From: Trachelipus rathkii
Taxonomy: Eukaryota; Arthropoda; Malacostraca; Isopoda; Trachelipodidae
DNA length: 37,500 bases
Direction of reading: 5' to 3'
Assembly (NCBI GenBank): GCA_015478945.1
Contig: JABUQX010021023.1
Location: forward strand, 20,001-57,500
A program made the position numbers and the translations under genes. This document shows, piece by piece, positions 22,761 through 35,164 of this stretch. The number at the start of each line of letters is the position of its first letter. Positions within the stretch are counted from its first letter, which is position 1. The notes below the pieces were generated by a model, which searched no databases, was not told the origin of the DNA, and saw only the letters and a program-made list of their open reading frames with translations.

Positions 22761-25700
22761 CTCGTGTATTACTCCTATAGGTATTTATTATACCTTTAGT
22801 TAAAATTATAAAAAAAAAAATTTTAATAACCTGACTCGGAGAGTCGTTAAATATATTTAACACTCTTATATATATTTAATTATTATTGTGAGAAATAATG
22901 AATAATCCATGCTTGATCTCAGTCATCATACTGACTCATTATATAATTATATACTGTATGATTATTATAAATATATATATTATTATCATTATGCAATAAA
23001 ATATTTAATAAAAAAAAAAAGCATAAAAAAATATTTAAAACACTGACGAGTCGTTAAATTCATAACGTGATTTTTCTCAAATCACGTTAAGTACATGTTT
23101 TGAAAACAACTAGAGATAAAAAAAAATAGAACTTTTTACGCCACTTTTTCTCATTTAATATATATTTATTAATTAAGTTCACACATTCAATATTATGCAT
23201 TTATGTCGTTAACATTTCTTATTTACGTTCAATCATCTTATATATTGGAAATATTTAAGCAAAATTAAATCTTAAAGTGAGACCTTATAGTGAGAGGTAC
23301 AAAGTTACTAATTAAACAATTTATCGATATATAATTTGATCTAATAATTCATTTCTGCCTAAATATCAAATAAATTATGAGTCTTAAATTAAAAATCAAT
23401 TAATTCTAGCAGACGATTTTAATTTTTTTTTTGCAAATAACATAATATAAAAACCATGCTGGTCTCATGGCTCCTCTCATTTATATTTCTGGTGATAATT
23501 TTTAATCTTATTCTTTTTTATAAATATTTTAATATCAATTCTATTTATCATCATTAAAATAAATGTTCAAAATGATTAATAATAAGTGTAGTTGTAGTTA
23601 TTATATTTGTTAATGATGATTCAACCCATCTTACTAAGTCTTATTTATATTTAACTAAATTGCCGACGATATCATTCTCAGATAGGTATATAAGAGAGAT
23701 AGAAAACTCTTTTGACTGTATTGATATGTTTCTAAAAATATATATTCTTAGGGAAATACCTTTATGTAAGAATATATAATATATAATATATATATAAATT
23801 ATTAAATTCAGAGTATATAGAATTTTAAATGATCTCTATCCAGACGATATTGTCAATCAATTAATTTATCTCAACACTTGGGGAGAGGGTATTAAATGAT
23901 AATGAGCAGATGAGCACACTACTCATACTATTCAACATATTTTTTCCTTTTTTCCTTATATTTATTTTAGAGCTTAAGTATCATTTTACAAACAGGAAAA
24001 TAGATAGAACTTACAATAATAATTTTATACGAGGCGAACATGTATATAATGAGACTTAAGAGGGAATGCACAGGTAAATATTACAGCAAACTGTAGTTAA
24101 AGCTGGATCTGCTCAATAGTCATTTACAACGGGCATATCTCTAGAGAGTTGCTATATTAACCCATATCGACTCAATGGTTATATATTATTTATATCATCA
24201 TATTATCTAATTCTCGAGCCTTTTGCCTATATAACCATGTATCATTCGTTCCTTCATTCTAATTCGAAATGCTCCTAACATATTGATATTACTCTAATCA
24301 TTATATATTAATACAAAAATTATTTTTTATATCCTTCTTTTTATATCTATGAGAAATTTTAAATATATTATATATATTTATTTTAAATATCTAATTATTA
24401 TATAATTTAATTTATATTATTATAATTATTATATATTAAAGTAAAAGATATATTATAATTAAGTATCTAGTTAATTAATATTATATTATATTTTTAATTA
24501 TATTATAAATTATTAATAACATTAAATTTAATAACACTACAACTATAAAAGTATATTTTATACACTGTGTAATAATAAATAATTTATTAATTTATTATTC
24601 CATTTTATTTTGGAGGATTATTAACAGATTTTATTTATAAGTTTATATTAATTAAGATTATATTTATGGCATTCTAAAGATTAATGGGCATTTACCTTGC
24701 AATTTATTCATATTCGAGCTACACTATCTTTAGAAATATAAAATAAAATTAAGAGTAATGTTGAAGTGATCCGTTTCTTCAAATAATTATATTTTATCAT
24801 CCATATTATAATGTGTATTATAAATTCATGATATGTTAGTAGTTATGTTGGTGTTTAGATTTAGTGGAGGCGGGGAAGGCTTTATCTACTTCACAGCATC
24901 ATCTAATGAATAGGTGAGTAACCAAATACTAACACAATTTATACATAGAAATCTCCTAGACCATTATCTTTCGATTACATTATATAATTACTAATTCAGA
25001 GAGTGCAATAAACGAATACACTAACTATTAAATACGAAGTGAAATAATAGTATATGCAAATACGCATTCATTAAATTTCATTTGTTAATCTCACATATAG
25101 GGAGAGTATTAAATCATTATAATATTATTAATAATAACCCTAACAATATTACACTATCACCCAATTAAAAATATCTAAATATCAATGCATCGTTACTTTT
25201 TTGAGCATCCCTATACTTGAATATAGTGCTATTCGGAGTGTACATACAACCGAGTTAGGGTGATAATCTATAGTTATAAAGTATTAAATTTTTACCTAAT
25301 TTAATATATATATATACTCAATGTAAAATATATAATGATGAGGAATGGAGGTGAGCTTAATTTGATAACTAATCCTCACTTCCTACCTATATCAAGCACG
25401 GGGGAGTGGGTTATTATAGGATTAGTAAATAAGCTACCTTATACATAATACTAGTGTTTAAAGTTCCTATATGATATTTATACCTGATTATTTATATGTT
25501 TATAATTATACTATAAGTTTATCCATTTATATTAGTAAGTAAAGTTAGAGAATATAATTGTACTTAATTTAATTATATATACCTATCTAGTAGTTTAATT
25601 TTGTCATATTTTTAATACCTTATATTAAATGTATATACTATATAATAATATATTAAATAGGATGAGATTGATATTATTGATAGTAATATGAGATTATACA

Positions 25701-28700
25701 TAATAATTATATACTAGATAATATATTTTTATATAAACTAATTAGTGAGAATTAAATTTATACCTAGATATGATACTATATATAGATATATATATATATC
25801 CACTAGAGAGTGAGAGCTCTTAAATGTACTACCATTAAGTAGTGAAATTAATCCTATGAGATAATACGTAGAGTTAATTTAAAAATAGTATACTTAAAGT
25901 AATTTGGACACTATGATATTTTCATATTATACTATATTTATATTAATTATAACTCTCTATTTATATATCGTTGGTAGTGACTACGTCTAACATCATACCT
26001 TGTAATATTATATTCTATTAACATTATGGTTATTATACTAATCTATTTAACGTTCTATATTACGGTATTCATTAGACTACCGAACAACTCTACTTATTAG
26101 TAGATTAAACTTTTTATAACTATTTTCTTTATATATCCTTATATTTCATATTGTCTTCAATATTTTTTTAAATAATTAGTATTTTTAATATACTATGTGA
26201 GACTATTATTAAATGTACACTTCATTATATAGTTTATAGTAGTAGTTTATTGTTACTAATTTTACTCACCCATACTATGATTCTATAATATGATATGTAG
26301 TAACTATCAGATTTAGAGGCACATGCTCTGTCCTATCTATTATTCATTCTCAATCGAGTGTTTAACCTTTAGTATTTCAGTTGGCACTATTATATTAGCT
26401 CTGATTACTTAAAATACTTATAGATCTCAGTTGTGGACGGATATATTAATTATAATATAACACGTCTACATCAATAGTATTACTGTATATTTATATCATA
26501 TAGTGACTCCTTCTATCTCAACTAGCAAATATATAGTATTTCTGCTATATAGATAATCTAGATTAGATACTTTTACTATTGAGCTATTCTGTGTGTCTAT
26601 TCCGTTTCACTCTATGAGTAAGTGAGTATTCATTCTACGATTAATTGATCCAGTATATATTTGTGTACATGTCGACATTTTAATATGCAAGTTTCGAGTT
26701 CATTCAATTTATTCCTACACTTTTGAGTTTTAAAACAAAACCTTATAGGAAGTATAAAAAATCAACGTAAAATATTGATATAGTTTAGTACTTTAATATA
26801 AATTACACTATATGTATGTTAAGTAAACAAATATTTATATAGTACTTTATCAATACTAATGAGTGATGCCAATTATATTACCACATTAGGTTTTTTTTTT
26901 AACTACCTACTCTAACTTATATCTAACTAATAACGCAGGGGAGTTGAAATACTCAGAAGTACAGAAATGAAGATGATATCCGAATGTAAATTGAGTTACT
27001 TTTTCGCAGTAATGATACTCCGAGATCTATACAATTCTCCCTTTGAATATTCTCTACTCCAATTTACTTGTGATACCTTACGATTTTCACTGTAAGAGCT
27101 AGGCACCCATGAGTATAGTTAGTGCATTATGTTGTCTAGATGAGATACAAACAAACGTATAAAAAAATGCTATCATCTATTACATATTCAAAAATGTATT
27201 AAAACTTGATATTTATTTTCTTAACATTTTTAAAATATATTTATCTGTTTATATTTATATAATGTCATATAACTCTTTTTGTTGTGTTGATACAATTAAT
27301 TTATATTCTTTTATTGAGCTGCGTTGAAGAGAGGGATAATTATTATAAACATTAGATTGCATTTGATATTATGGTTAATTTCTCTGTTATGGGACAGGGT
27401 CTCACCCATTTTATTAAGCGACGCATCGAGATAAGGTAGAAAATTACAAATGTATTAATTTTTGTGATTATTCTTGATTCTCTTGAGATATAAATGAAAA
27501 CTATTACACCTAATTTCATATGTGGAGTTTAATATAAAGCTAACTATATCAGATATAGCTAAAAAGTACTTTATTCTTAGTTTAGAGATAGCAAGCCACT
27601 TAAGGGTGGAGATGTATATTCCTTTTGTGATATCGTCAGTGCAGTATCTCGACGTGAATCATACGTATTTACTTTATTTCAGTCAGGTATACAGTTTTAA
27701 TACTAACCATGAGATGAGTGTTATGCAAGCGGGCAGGTCTTAAATTTAATATTTAATCTCAATCAAATAATTATAAAAGTACTATTTATTACGAGTATTA
27801 CCTTAACTATAGTATATAAATATGAGATATAGTATATATAATAATTTATTTAAATATTGTGGTATAATATGTTGTTTCTTTGTTTGTGTTTTATCTGTAG
27901 CGAGCTACGAAGGACAAGAGATCAGGTATAGAATCTATCTAGTGTTGTCTGCTTGCGTAAGCCAGCTGCTCTTATGTGAGTCGTTAAATATGATGTTTCT
28001 AGGGGTGTAGATATCAGATGTTAACGCTCTGGGCTTTGCTTACTTTTCTGTGTCGTGTTGCTGTTGTGTTTTGCTCGATATGAGCTCGATGTATGTTGTC
28101 AGAATGTGCTACTGTGTAGCTTGTCGTTGTGGTGGTCGCAGTTGTGTTTCGTGCTGTATGTGTGAACTGCTGTAGTGTGTGTCGTTGGCATATTAGTGTA
28201 TATAATGTGTGTTTTTCGTGCTCATAGAATAGGCTTACTATGCAGCCATATGTGGATTATAACTATTTACAAACGCTATATCTCACTGTGCCAGTTAATG
28301 TTAAATATACAGACTAAAACAAGAATGTCATTATCAGTCTCATCCATACAAATGTATCTTACTCATCTTCGATATCTTTGCTATCGTGAGAGACGAATTA
28401 TGAGAGATATATTTAGTTACAAGAGATAATATGACGGGAAAAGGTGGAAACGGAATGTGGGGAAAAATTTCTGGGACAGGGGTGTGAGTTCAAAGTTGAG
28501 GAACGAGAGATAAAACTTTTGAGAAGTTACTACACTGACAGCTCATCGATGCTCTCTCTTACACGCCATATATTATATCTTCATCTTCATATTGCTAATA
28601 CGTTCATCGAGAGCAACGTAGTTTCTCTGAATAATTATCGTGTAATTCGCAATCTCACAATAATTATATATTTTATATTATCTTGATGTAATTTTATACT

Positions 28701-29470
28701 ATTTATTGATTATATAATGTTATTTATTTTTTAACACCTTTCCCGGAATAGAGTACGTACATTTACTAATTTACATTATTGAACCGTGAGCTGTCTACTG
28801 AGGAGAGTTCTTCATCAATTCATATTACTAAGAGAGAGAACATATATTTCATCTCATCTTCCAATATGAGTTAGTATATTATATTATTGATTAGCTGCTT
28901 ATATCAGTATATTCAAATCTATAATAGCTTGATAGTATACCATATTTATATCTATGGTATACTAATAATATTGAGCTAACTAGTTATATAATACATACCT
29001 TCATTCAGGCTAAAGGTTTTATATTACTATGTAATATCTCAGGACTATATAGTAACAGTCATCGCGGTTCCTCTGATCTCTATGTTTAATAGTATTCTCG
29101 CTATACACTGCATGAACGCTTTGAGAGCCTCATCTGCATGTATGAGCGCTGTTCAGGTGGCGTTATTTGTTCGAATATATTTGACAGATATTTTTTATAT
29201 ATAGTAAAATATATTCTAAGATGACACTCTTGATTAGAGGAAAATCGCCTTTATCGTGAGAAGCGAGGATATGAGGAGCCGCTGTCGTACTCTACAAAGT
29301 GAGATTCGATTCGACCTATATTATGCATCTAAGTCATACAAATGAATTAGCTTCATATAGATATATTGTGCATTTTCAACTATCTCGAGATTGAGGAACT
29401 GCACGGCACATAGCATATAATATCATATGATTCAGTGTCCAGAGTGTAGTGAACTACATCGTTAGATCCA
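22761..29470. other. Long AT-rich, microsatellite-poor stretch without genes
   Basis: No coding sequence, RNA gene or known repeat is recognisable in 6.7 kb. All frames are short (84 codons or less), and none has a domain signature. A perfect 8-bp hairpin AACGTGAT/ATCACGTT lies at about 23065-23089. About 28010-28210 is G/T-rich, with many TGTG and GTTGTG words, unlike its neighbours. Long (TA)n tracts are nearly absent. Confidence 0.5.
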
Positions 29471-30471
29471 TTGCATACTCAGTCTCAGAAACGCATTGAC
29501 ATTGAAGCACACTACTTAATGAAGAATGTGACTGGATGGTTCAAACAAAATATGTTAATTAGGTTTATTTTCCACTCAGAAAAGACAAATGACTGGGTGA
29601 ATTTACTTTCATTTTTGGTTTTTTCTTTTGTTCTAAGTGGAATGAGAAAGGCTATGACAATGTGGCTTAGGTCTGCAGGAGACTCATGCTGGGTGATGTA
29701 TCTCCGTTCTAAGTAGGCTACCATTCGGCGAATGGCGTGTTTGTATCGTGAAACTGATCTATAGTATATAAGAACAATTAGGGGCACGAGTCGTCTTTCG
29801 GAATCAGAAGTGTTCTATCAAGTGTCATCTACATCGGCGGTATGTAGTTGAAACTTCAATCCGACAGTCTATTAATTAGCCCCATTAGAAGGCAAAAAAA
29901 CGAATCTGATCAGAACCAAACAACCATCCTAGAAATAAATCAATAACAGAATCACCTATAGTAATTTCTTAACAGTCCAGTATGATGTAGAAACACGCGA
30001 TTACCAATAAGATGTAGTGCAAATAATTTGAAAACTATCACCAAGAAAACTAGATACAAATGAATGATCTTACCATCAAACATAGAGCACAAATAAATGC
30101 CACGTGAGTAACTTGCAAGTGAAATACTTGCCTGTCACTCAACTAGTGTTCCAAAGGAGAGAGTATTTAGCATGCTGGTCTAATATATAATAAAAAGAGA
30201 GAAAGACTTTCAGCAGAAAGGCAGAAAAATTGAGTGTTTCTTCAAGGACATCCTTCCTGTAGAATTTTCCTTTTTCTTTCTTTCTTATAAATCCTGTCGT
30301 TTTTAAACTTTTTTTTTAAGGTTGGAGGTGGGGAAAGAGGTTGGTGGGTGCATTTGAGTTGGGTCTCAGTCCCACACCCTGGTAAAATTATATTAATAGA
30401 TTGTGGCTAAAACTGAAATATATTAGGCATATATATCTCCATATATACTACAATAGACATATTAAGTACAT
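29471..30471. other. No gene recognised; one 91-codon minus frame
   Basis: A minus frame (29512-29787) encodes a peptide with RRMVAYLERRYITQHE and a basic middle; I cannot place it, and the opposite strand is also open for 81 codons. About 30300-30385 is a G-rich patch that looks like an element fragment. Confidence 0.35.
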
Positions 30472-30765
30472 CTATATATATATATATACTACATATATAT
30501 TAATCTTGTCGCAGATAGTTTCTTCAGATGTCTACTAACCTAATATCAAAATGTTAATCTATACAAAATAACCAGAAGACACTAAATAATTAAACGTCAT
30601 TAATTATATATATTTTATATTATGTATTGTTTATTGTCTCTCTTATTGTCTTCTTTGTTATCTATTTCTAAATATATATATTATACTCTATATAATAATA
30701 ATTAATATTAATATATATATATATAATATTATTATAATATATATAATATATTAATATCCCTTCGT
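30472..30765. repeat. Interrupted (TA)n tracts
   Basis: Short (TA)n blocks at about 30472-30500 and 30660-30760; the first substantial ones since 20858. Confidence 0.75.
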
Positions 30766-30849
30766 TCTTATTATTCTTATGTTGCTGCTATGCTTTTAAT
30801 ATATAGAGCTTATGCATGACAAAGCGATGAGAACCAAAGCCGATGGCTC

Positions 30850-31140
30850 TTTATTGCGTTGCCTGCCGTCACTAACACGTGTACGTGCATCCTTGCTGTA
30901 CATTCATTCATTAGCATGTTGTACATACTTATTACTTTCGACTTACATCCGGTTAGTCACCCTCAGTTTTTTCATATGATTAATTTTCCGTTTTTCATCA
31001 TTTCTTTAGTAGTTATGGAACGAGTTGAGCGTGAGCCAAAGGATGCCGACACTGCTCGTTCTTATCAGTCGGCACCTTTGATCTTTGATAACAGGTGCAT
31101 GTATTGCAGACAATATCATGTTTCTACAACTCCTGTCCTA
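30850..31140 (+). other. Unassigned open frame with a splice-acceptor-like site
   Basis: A plus frame (30859-31206, 115 codons) becomes protein-like after a pyrimidine-rich TTTCTTTAG at about 31001-31011. It then reads MERVEREPKDADTAR and later RCMYCRQYHV, with a lone C-x2-C. Before that point it is mostly hydrophobic, intron-like translation. It ends in a T-rich (TTTTA)n/(ATT)n tract. This may be a small exon or an exon relic; no family is recognised. Confidence 0.25.
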
Positions 31141-31270
31141 TTATGTTTTATTTTTTTATTTATTTTTATTTATTTTTATTTTATTTTATTTTTTATTTTT
31201 TATTAATTTTTTATTATTTTTATTATTATTAATTAATTTATTATTATTATTATTATTCATATTATATTAT
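31141..31270. repeat. T-rich (TTTTA)n and (ATT)n tract
   Basis: Pentamer-like TTTTA/TTTAT runs followed by ATT triplets. Confidence 0.85.
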
Positions 31271-31629
31271 TATGAGCCGACTGCGATGGAGAATGGACGC
31301 ATTGAAAAGAGAGTGGAAAAGAAAAGAGAAGATTTTAGAAGAAAGGAATTAAGGAGGACCAAGAAACGCCAGAGCTTGCAACGAGGGATTTGAAGTTTGG
31401 AGTGCTGGTGATGAGAATGGTTCTGAGAAAATTTGTTCAACTGTGAAGAAACTTTAGAAAAACAATACATAATACCAATTTACAAAAATTTTATAAAATT
31501 AACAAAATTGAAATTATTTAAATATAATTGGAGGAGCACCAAAAATTTTAATCTTGATTCTTTTTGATATAACAAAAGTTAATTAATTAACTGAAATGAC
31601 CAACATCCTTTTGATTTGTATTTATTATA
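31271..31629. other. Purine-rich segment without a recognised gene
   Basis: A plus frame over about 31284-31392 encodes a highly charged Lys/Arg/Glu peptide that could form a helix; its composition follows from the purine-rich DNA. Nothing else is recognisable. Confidence 0.3.
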
Positions 31630-31873
31630 AGAGGATACAGAGAATGGACAATCGATCGAGTCTGGCTCGTATAAGTCCAAGAAGGATGGGATCAAGCACA
31701 ATGCGTCGGAGCTAGCGTAGAGCACTCGCCCACTAAGCGAAAGATCCAGGTTCGTCACTGGTCGTCGTCTGAATGTGGTGCTACTCTTCTCTTGGCTCGT
31801 CTTGCCAGACTTAAATTGCAGCACACCCCTCCTAAGAATAGGGCTTTGCCGTGAGTGGTGGTGTTAACTGTAA
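31630..31873 (+). mobile_element. tRNA-derived SINE, family 1, copy 2
   Basis: A tRNA-like head with box A-like GAGCTAGCGTAGAGCACTCG and box B-like GGTTCGTCACT is followed by a divergent middle. The 3' body is AGCACACCCCTCCTAAGAAT then AGGGCTTTGCCGTGAG and GGTGTTAACTGTAAAA. That 3' end matches copy 1 (minus strand, 2762-3022) nearly base for base, while the middle differs. The tail runs directly into a (TA)n microsatellite. The left border is approximate because there is no empty site to compare. Confidence 0.75.
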
Positions 31874-31876
31874 AAT

Positions 31877-31900
31877 ATATATATCATATACTATATATAT

Positions 31901-31940
<40 letters not shown>

Positions 31941-32028
31941 ATATATGTATTATATCTATAATATATACTATATAATTATATATAATATATAATATATATA
32001 TATTAATTATATATATATATATATACTA
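31877..32028. repeat. (TA)n microsatellite between SINE tail and composite repeat B
   Basis: About 150 bp of imperfect (TA)n that abuts the SINE tail on one side and the head of composite repeat B on the other. Confidence 0.9.
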
Positions 32029-32034
32029 CAGGGT

Positions 32035-33620
32035 TAGGTTTATCGTATCGGGCTAAAATTTGGAGGTGAGCTATATGGTAACGTAATCTCGTCGTAGACG
32101 ATGCCTCCCTAAAAATCGAAATGTTCGTAGAAAGACCTGAAATTTTGGAGAGCGGATTCGGTCGGATTTCTCGAAGACTTGGAATCGGAATCAGAGTAGT
32201 TGGCATCGGCACTTTCCTTTCCTTAATAATTTGGTATAATAATACAGTATATTAAATGTCTTTATATACTGTTATTAGACGCTGTAGATACTCGAAAACG
32301 ATGGTTATAAGATCGTAAAGGGTGTCTGGTCCCCCTAGAAATGGATGAAATGGTGCAGAATCCTTAATCGGATCGGATTCGGAGTCAGAGAAAGGTATGA
32401 GTCGGAGAAGGAGTCGGAGTCAGTACCCGCACCGGTGCTGAGTTAATAAACATTCGTATAACAACAATGTTGGTATCCTTATTTAAATATGTTATAGGGT
32501 CTGTAGATTTTCGAAATGATGGTTTCAGAACCACCAAGAAAAATAAAATTTCTTATCTTTTTTATGTTTATACTTACAAAATTTACTTTTTTACATACCT
32601 AAAGAGTAAATCAAACTGCCCTCCTCAGCCCCTTCCGTGATCTATTGATTCGTCATATTTTTTACTAATGTCCCGTTTTACATACCCTAAGGCAGTAAAC
32701 AGTAAACAAACTGCATCCTACCCCTTCCATGATCTATTGATTCAAGTCATCATTTTTTTAAATAAAACATATTTTTACATACCTAAAAGCAGTAATCAGT
32801 AAATCAAACTGCCCTCCCCAACCCTTCCGTGATCTATTGAGCATTCGTCATTTTTTTACAAAAATTCAGTTTAGGCATACCCTAATCAGTAAATCAAACT
32901 GATATCCAGCCCACCCTCCTACCATACCATGATCTATTGATTTCAAGTATCATTTTGGATATACATATAACAAACTTTTATCTATTTTTGTTTATTTGCT
33001 TTAAACTTTTGTTTTTAATAAAAAATTTTATTCTTTTATAGTTATACTTAAAAAAGTTGTGGTTTTTATCACCATCTAAAGCAGTAATCAGTAATCGAAA
33101 CCCCCTCTCTCCCCTCCTTCTACCATCCTATGCATCTAATCATCTATTGTTTCTGTTACATTCGAGTGTCATTTGGATAAACATAGCATAAATTCAAGTT
33201 CTTTATACACTGATAGCCGAATATATGCTAACGTAAAAAGTTTTCACATTAATAAAGCTAACATAACATTCATTTGAACTAAGAATATATGTTGTACGAA
33301 CGAAGCCAACCTAACACTTTTGTACGAAGTAAACTGTAACATGTAAAAAAGTTCCGACACTTAACAAACAGTAAGTAACTAACGTAGCACCAAAAACGTA
33401 ACATATTACATTATCAGGCATACTCTCTAAACAAATCAAGGTTTAATTTTAACATTAACATGGTATATTTTAAAAAATTTCCTAACTTGTCTATTATCAT
33501 ACAATTCACGAAGTATATGCTAAGTAACTGGTTTTTTATCATTAAACATAGTAAATTTACAAAATTTATCATAACCTTACCTATCTATATAACTCCCAAC
33601 AAATAATTGCCAACATAACA
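32035..33620 (+). repeat. Composite dispersed repeat 'B', copy 2
   Basis: Same module order as copy 1. The head (GGCTAAAATTTGGAGG, then GTAATCTCGTCGTAGACG) sits right after (TA)n. About two purine-rich units follow with GGAGTCGGA words, CACCGGTGCTGAGTT and GATGGTTATAAG. Next are about five tandem units of roughly 95 bp with CATACCCTAA..CAGTAAATCA and a GATCTATTGA end, and then the TATGCTAACGTAAA tail. Differences from copy 1 are mostly copy-number changes inside the tandem modules. It has no coding capacity and no terminal repeats that I can see. Confidence 0.75.
32593..33160 (+). repeat. Tandem array, about 95-bp unit
   Basis: Units start at CATACC words near 32594, 32681, 32778 and 32876, with a divergent fifth near 33070. 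Each holds a CAGTAAATCAAACTGCC-like start, a C-rich middle and TGATCTATTGAT. In composite-B copy 1 the module is present about once, so this array amplified here. Confidence 0.8.
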
Positions 33621-33646
33621 AATTTTACAAATATAACAAATAAGCT

Positions 33647-33785
33647 ATATACTATATATATAATATATATATTAATATATATATATAATAATATATTATA
33701 TATATTAATTATATATATATATATATTATATATACATAATATTATATATAAATTAGTAATATATATATATATATATATATTATTA
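33647..33785. repeat. (TA)n microsatellite
   Basis: Imperfect (TA)n between composite repeat B and the 3' end of the LINE relic. Confidence 0.9.
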
Positions 33786-33829
33786 TATTTCATCTTCTTC
33801 TATTTTCCCAAGAAATGGGAGTAAGGTGC

Positions 33830-34750
33830 GTTACATGCCGGAAAGAAATGCGTATGAGAGTATGGCCATAGTCAAAGAACGCCCAGCTTACCACCCCTCT
33901 GTACTAATATTGTGAAGAACTGACGCAGGTTAGAAAATCACCCTAGACTTCAATGGGACACGATGGACCCTCATCTGGTAGATCGTCAATGTAGGTTCAT
34001 TCTTGCCATGATGGGCACAACAACCCCTCCCCAATCCGCATTCTCTCTATCATGCACCTTTCTCTCGTCTCTGCCAAACTCACTTTTCTCCAAGCAAACT
34101 TCTTTACTGACTCATCCACTTTTTCTTCGGTCTCAACCGGTCGGTTCCCAACACACACCTCTATAACATCCGCTTAACCAACGATTATCATCTATCCTTT
34201 CTTCCATGACCAAACCATCTCAAACATACTTTCATTTATTCTCTCGTTTTACCTTCCTTTAACCACACAGCTCTCTAATATGTTCAATTCTCATTTCTAT
34301 CAATTTTTCTACATGAGAGAAAATATTGTCAAAGCTGCAACACATTGAACTTTTCGTCTATCTTTATTCCAGACAATAGTCTCCTACTATACAATAACAA
34401 GGTAACAACATACTCTCATGTAGACCCTAGCAACTCAAGACTTTAGTCCTTTTACATTCAAAAACGATTTAATTGCACCAGCACCTTCCTGCCATTCACA
34501 ACTTTCCTACTACAACTCTGCATCATCCGTTCCCTTCTCATGCAACATATACCCTAAACATTTAAACTAGATACTTGGTTCAGCTGCTCACCATCTAAAC
34601 ATACCTTCAACCTGAGGACTTCATCAATGACATTCCATAAATCTACCTCTATCCAGTTTCTTTTTAACCCCTCTTTTACACACCCTGCCAATCTCTACCA
34701 ATCTCTCACACTCTCTTCAGAATTCACCACACAAATGTAATCATCGCATT
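33830..34750 (-). pseudogene. Non-LTR retrotransposon relic: RT from catalytic DD to C-terminus
   Basis: The minus strand begins at a DDYICVVNSEESVRDW segment, the second half of the catalytic (Y)xDD motif and its strand. Next come KVCLDGEQLNQVSS, EGTDDAEL, AGAIKSFLNVKGL and ERINESMFEMVW. Further on are LVKRMLYRGVCW, VHDRENAW and a short LPDEGPSCPIEV end. This is the classic wording of the RT thumb and C-terminal region of LINEs common in arthropods. Several stops and frame changes interrupt it. The 5' part is cut off exactly where a (TA)n tract begins, so everything before the DD is missing. It is an element distinct from the LINE at 13900-15362. The clade is not assigned. Confidence 0.8.
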
Positions 34751-34870
34751 ATATATATATATATATATATATATTAGGTATATATAATATATATATATGA
34801 TATATATATACTATATATATTATATATAATATTATATATATTATATATATATATAATATATATATATACG
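34750..34870. repeat. (TA)n microsatellite truncating the LINE
   Basis: Imperfect (TA)n that starts immediately upstream (in the minus-strand sense) of the catalytic DD of the LINE relic. Confidence 0.9.
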
Positions 34871-35164
34871 AAGGGCCAGCTTGCAAAAGTTTGGATTTTT
34901 TTTAACTAAAACGAACCCAGATAAGCACAAAGATTAGGAACGAGTCGGGTTTCTCTCTACGCTTACTTCTACTGCCAGAAACTGAGGCTTTACTCAGAGC
35001 GAACGCTGCAGCCTAACATATAATATTAGAAAATACATTTTTTTTGTTTTCAAGTGAATGGCTTGCTGAAATCACAAACGTTATTTATTTTCCTGTGCTG
35101 TTATTAGTTTTTTTTTAGATGCATGCTATGTTTGTTTCTGGAGTCCTAGCTATATCTAAATTTA
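34871..35164. other. No recognised feature
   Basis: Sequence downstream (minus sense) of the zinc-finger exon; may include its 3' untranslated region, but no polyadenylation signal stands out. Confidence 0.35.

Noticed and set aside
22761..29470. Mitochondrial insertion (AT-rich, even texture)
   Set aside because: No mitochondrial gene, tRNA cluster or long frame under the invertebrate code is recognisable.
20859..30471. Endogenous large DNA virus of crustaceans
   Set aside because: No long or recognisable viral frames; AT-richness alone is not evidence.
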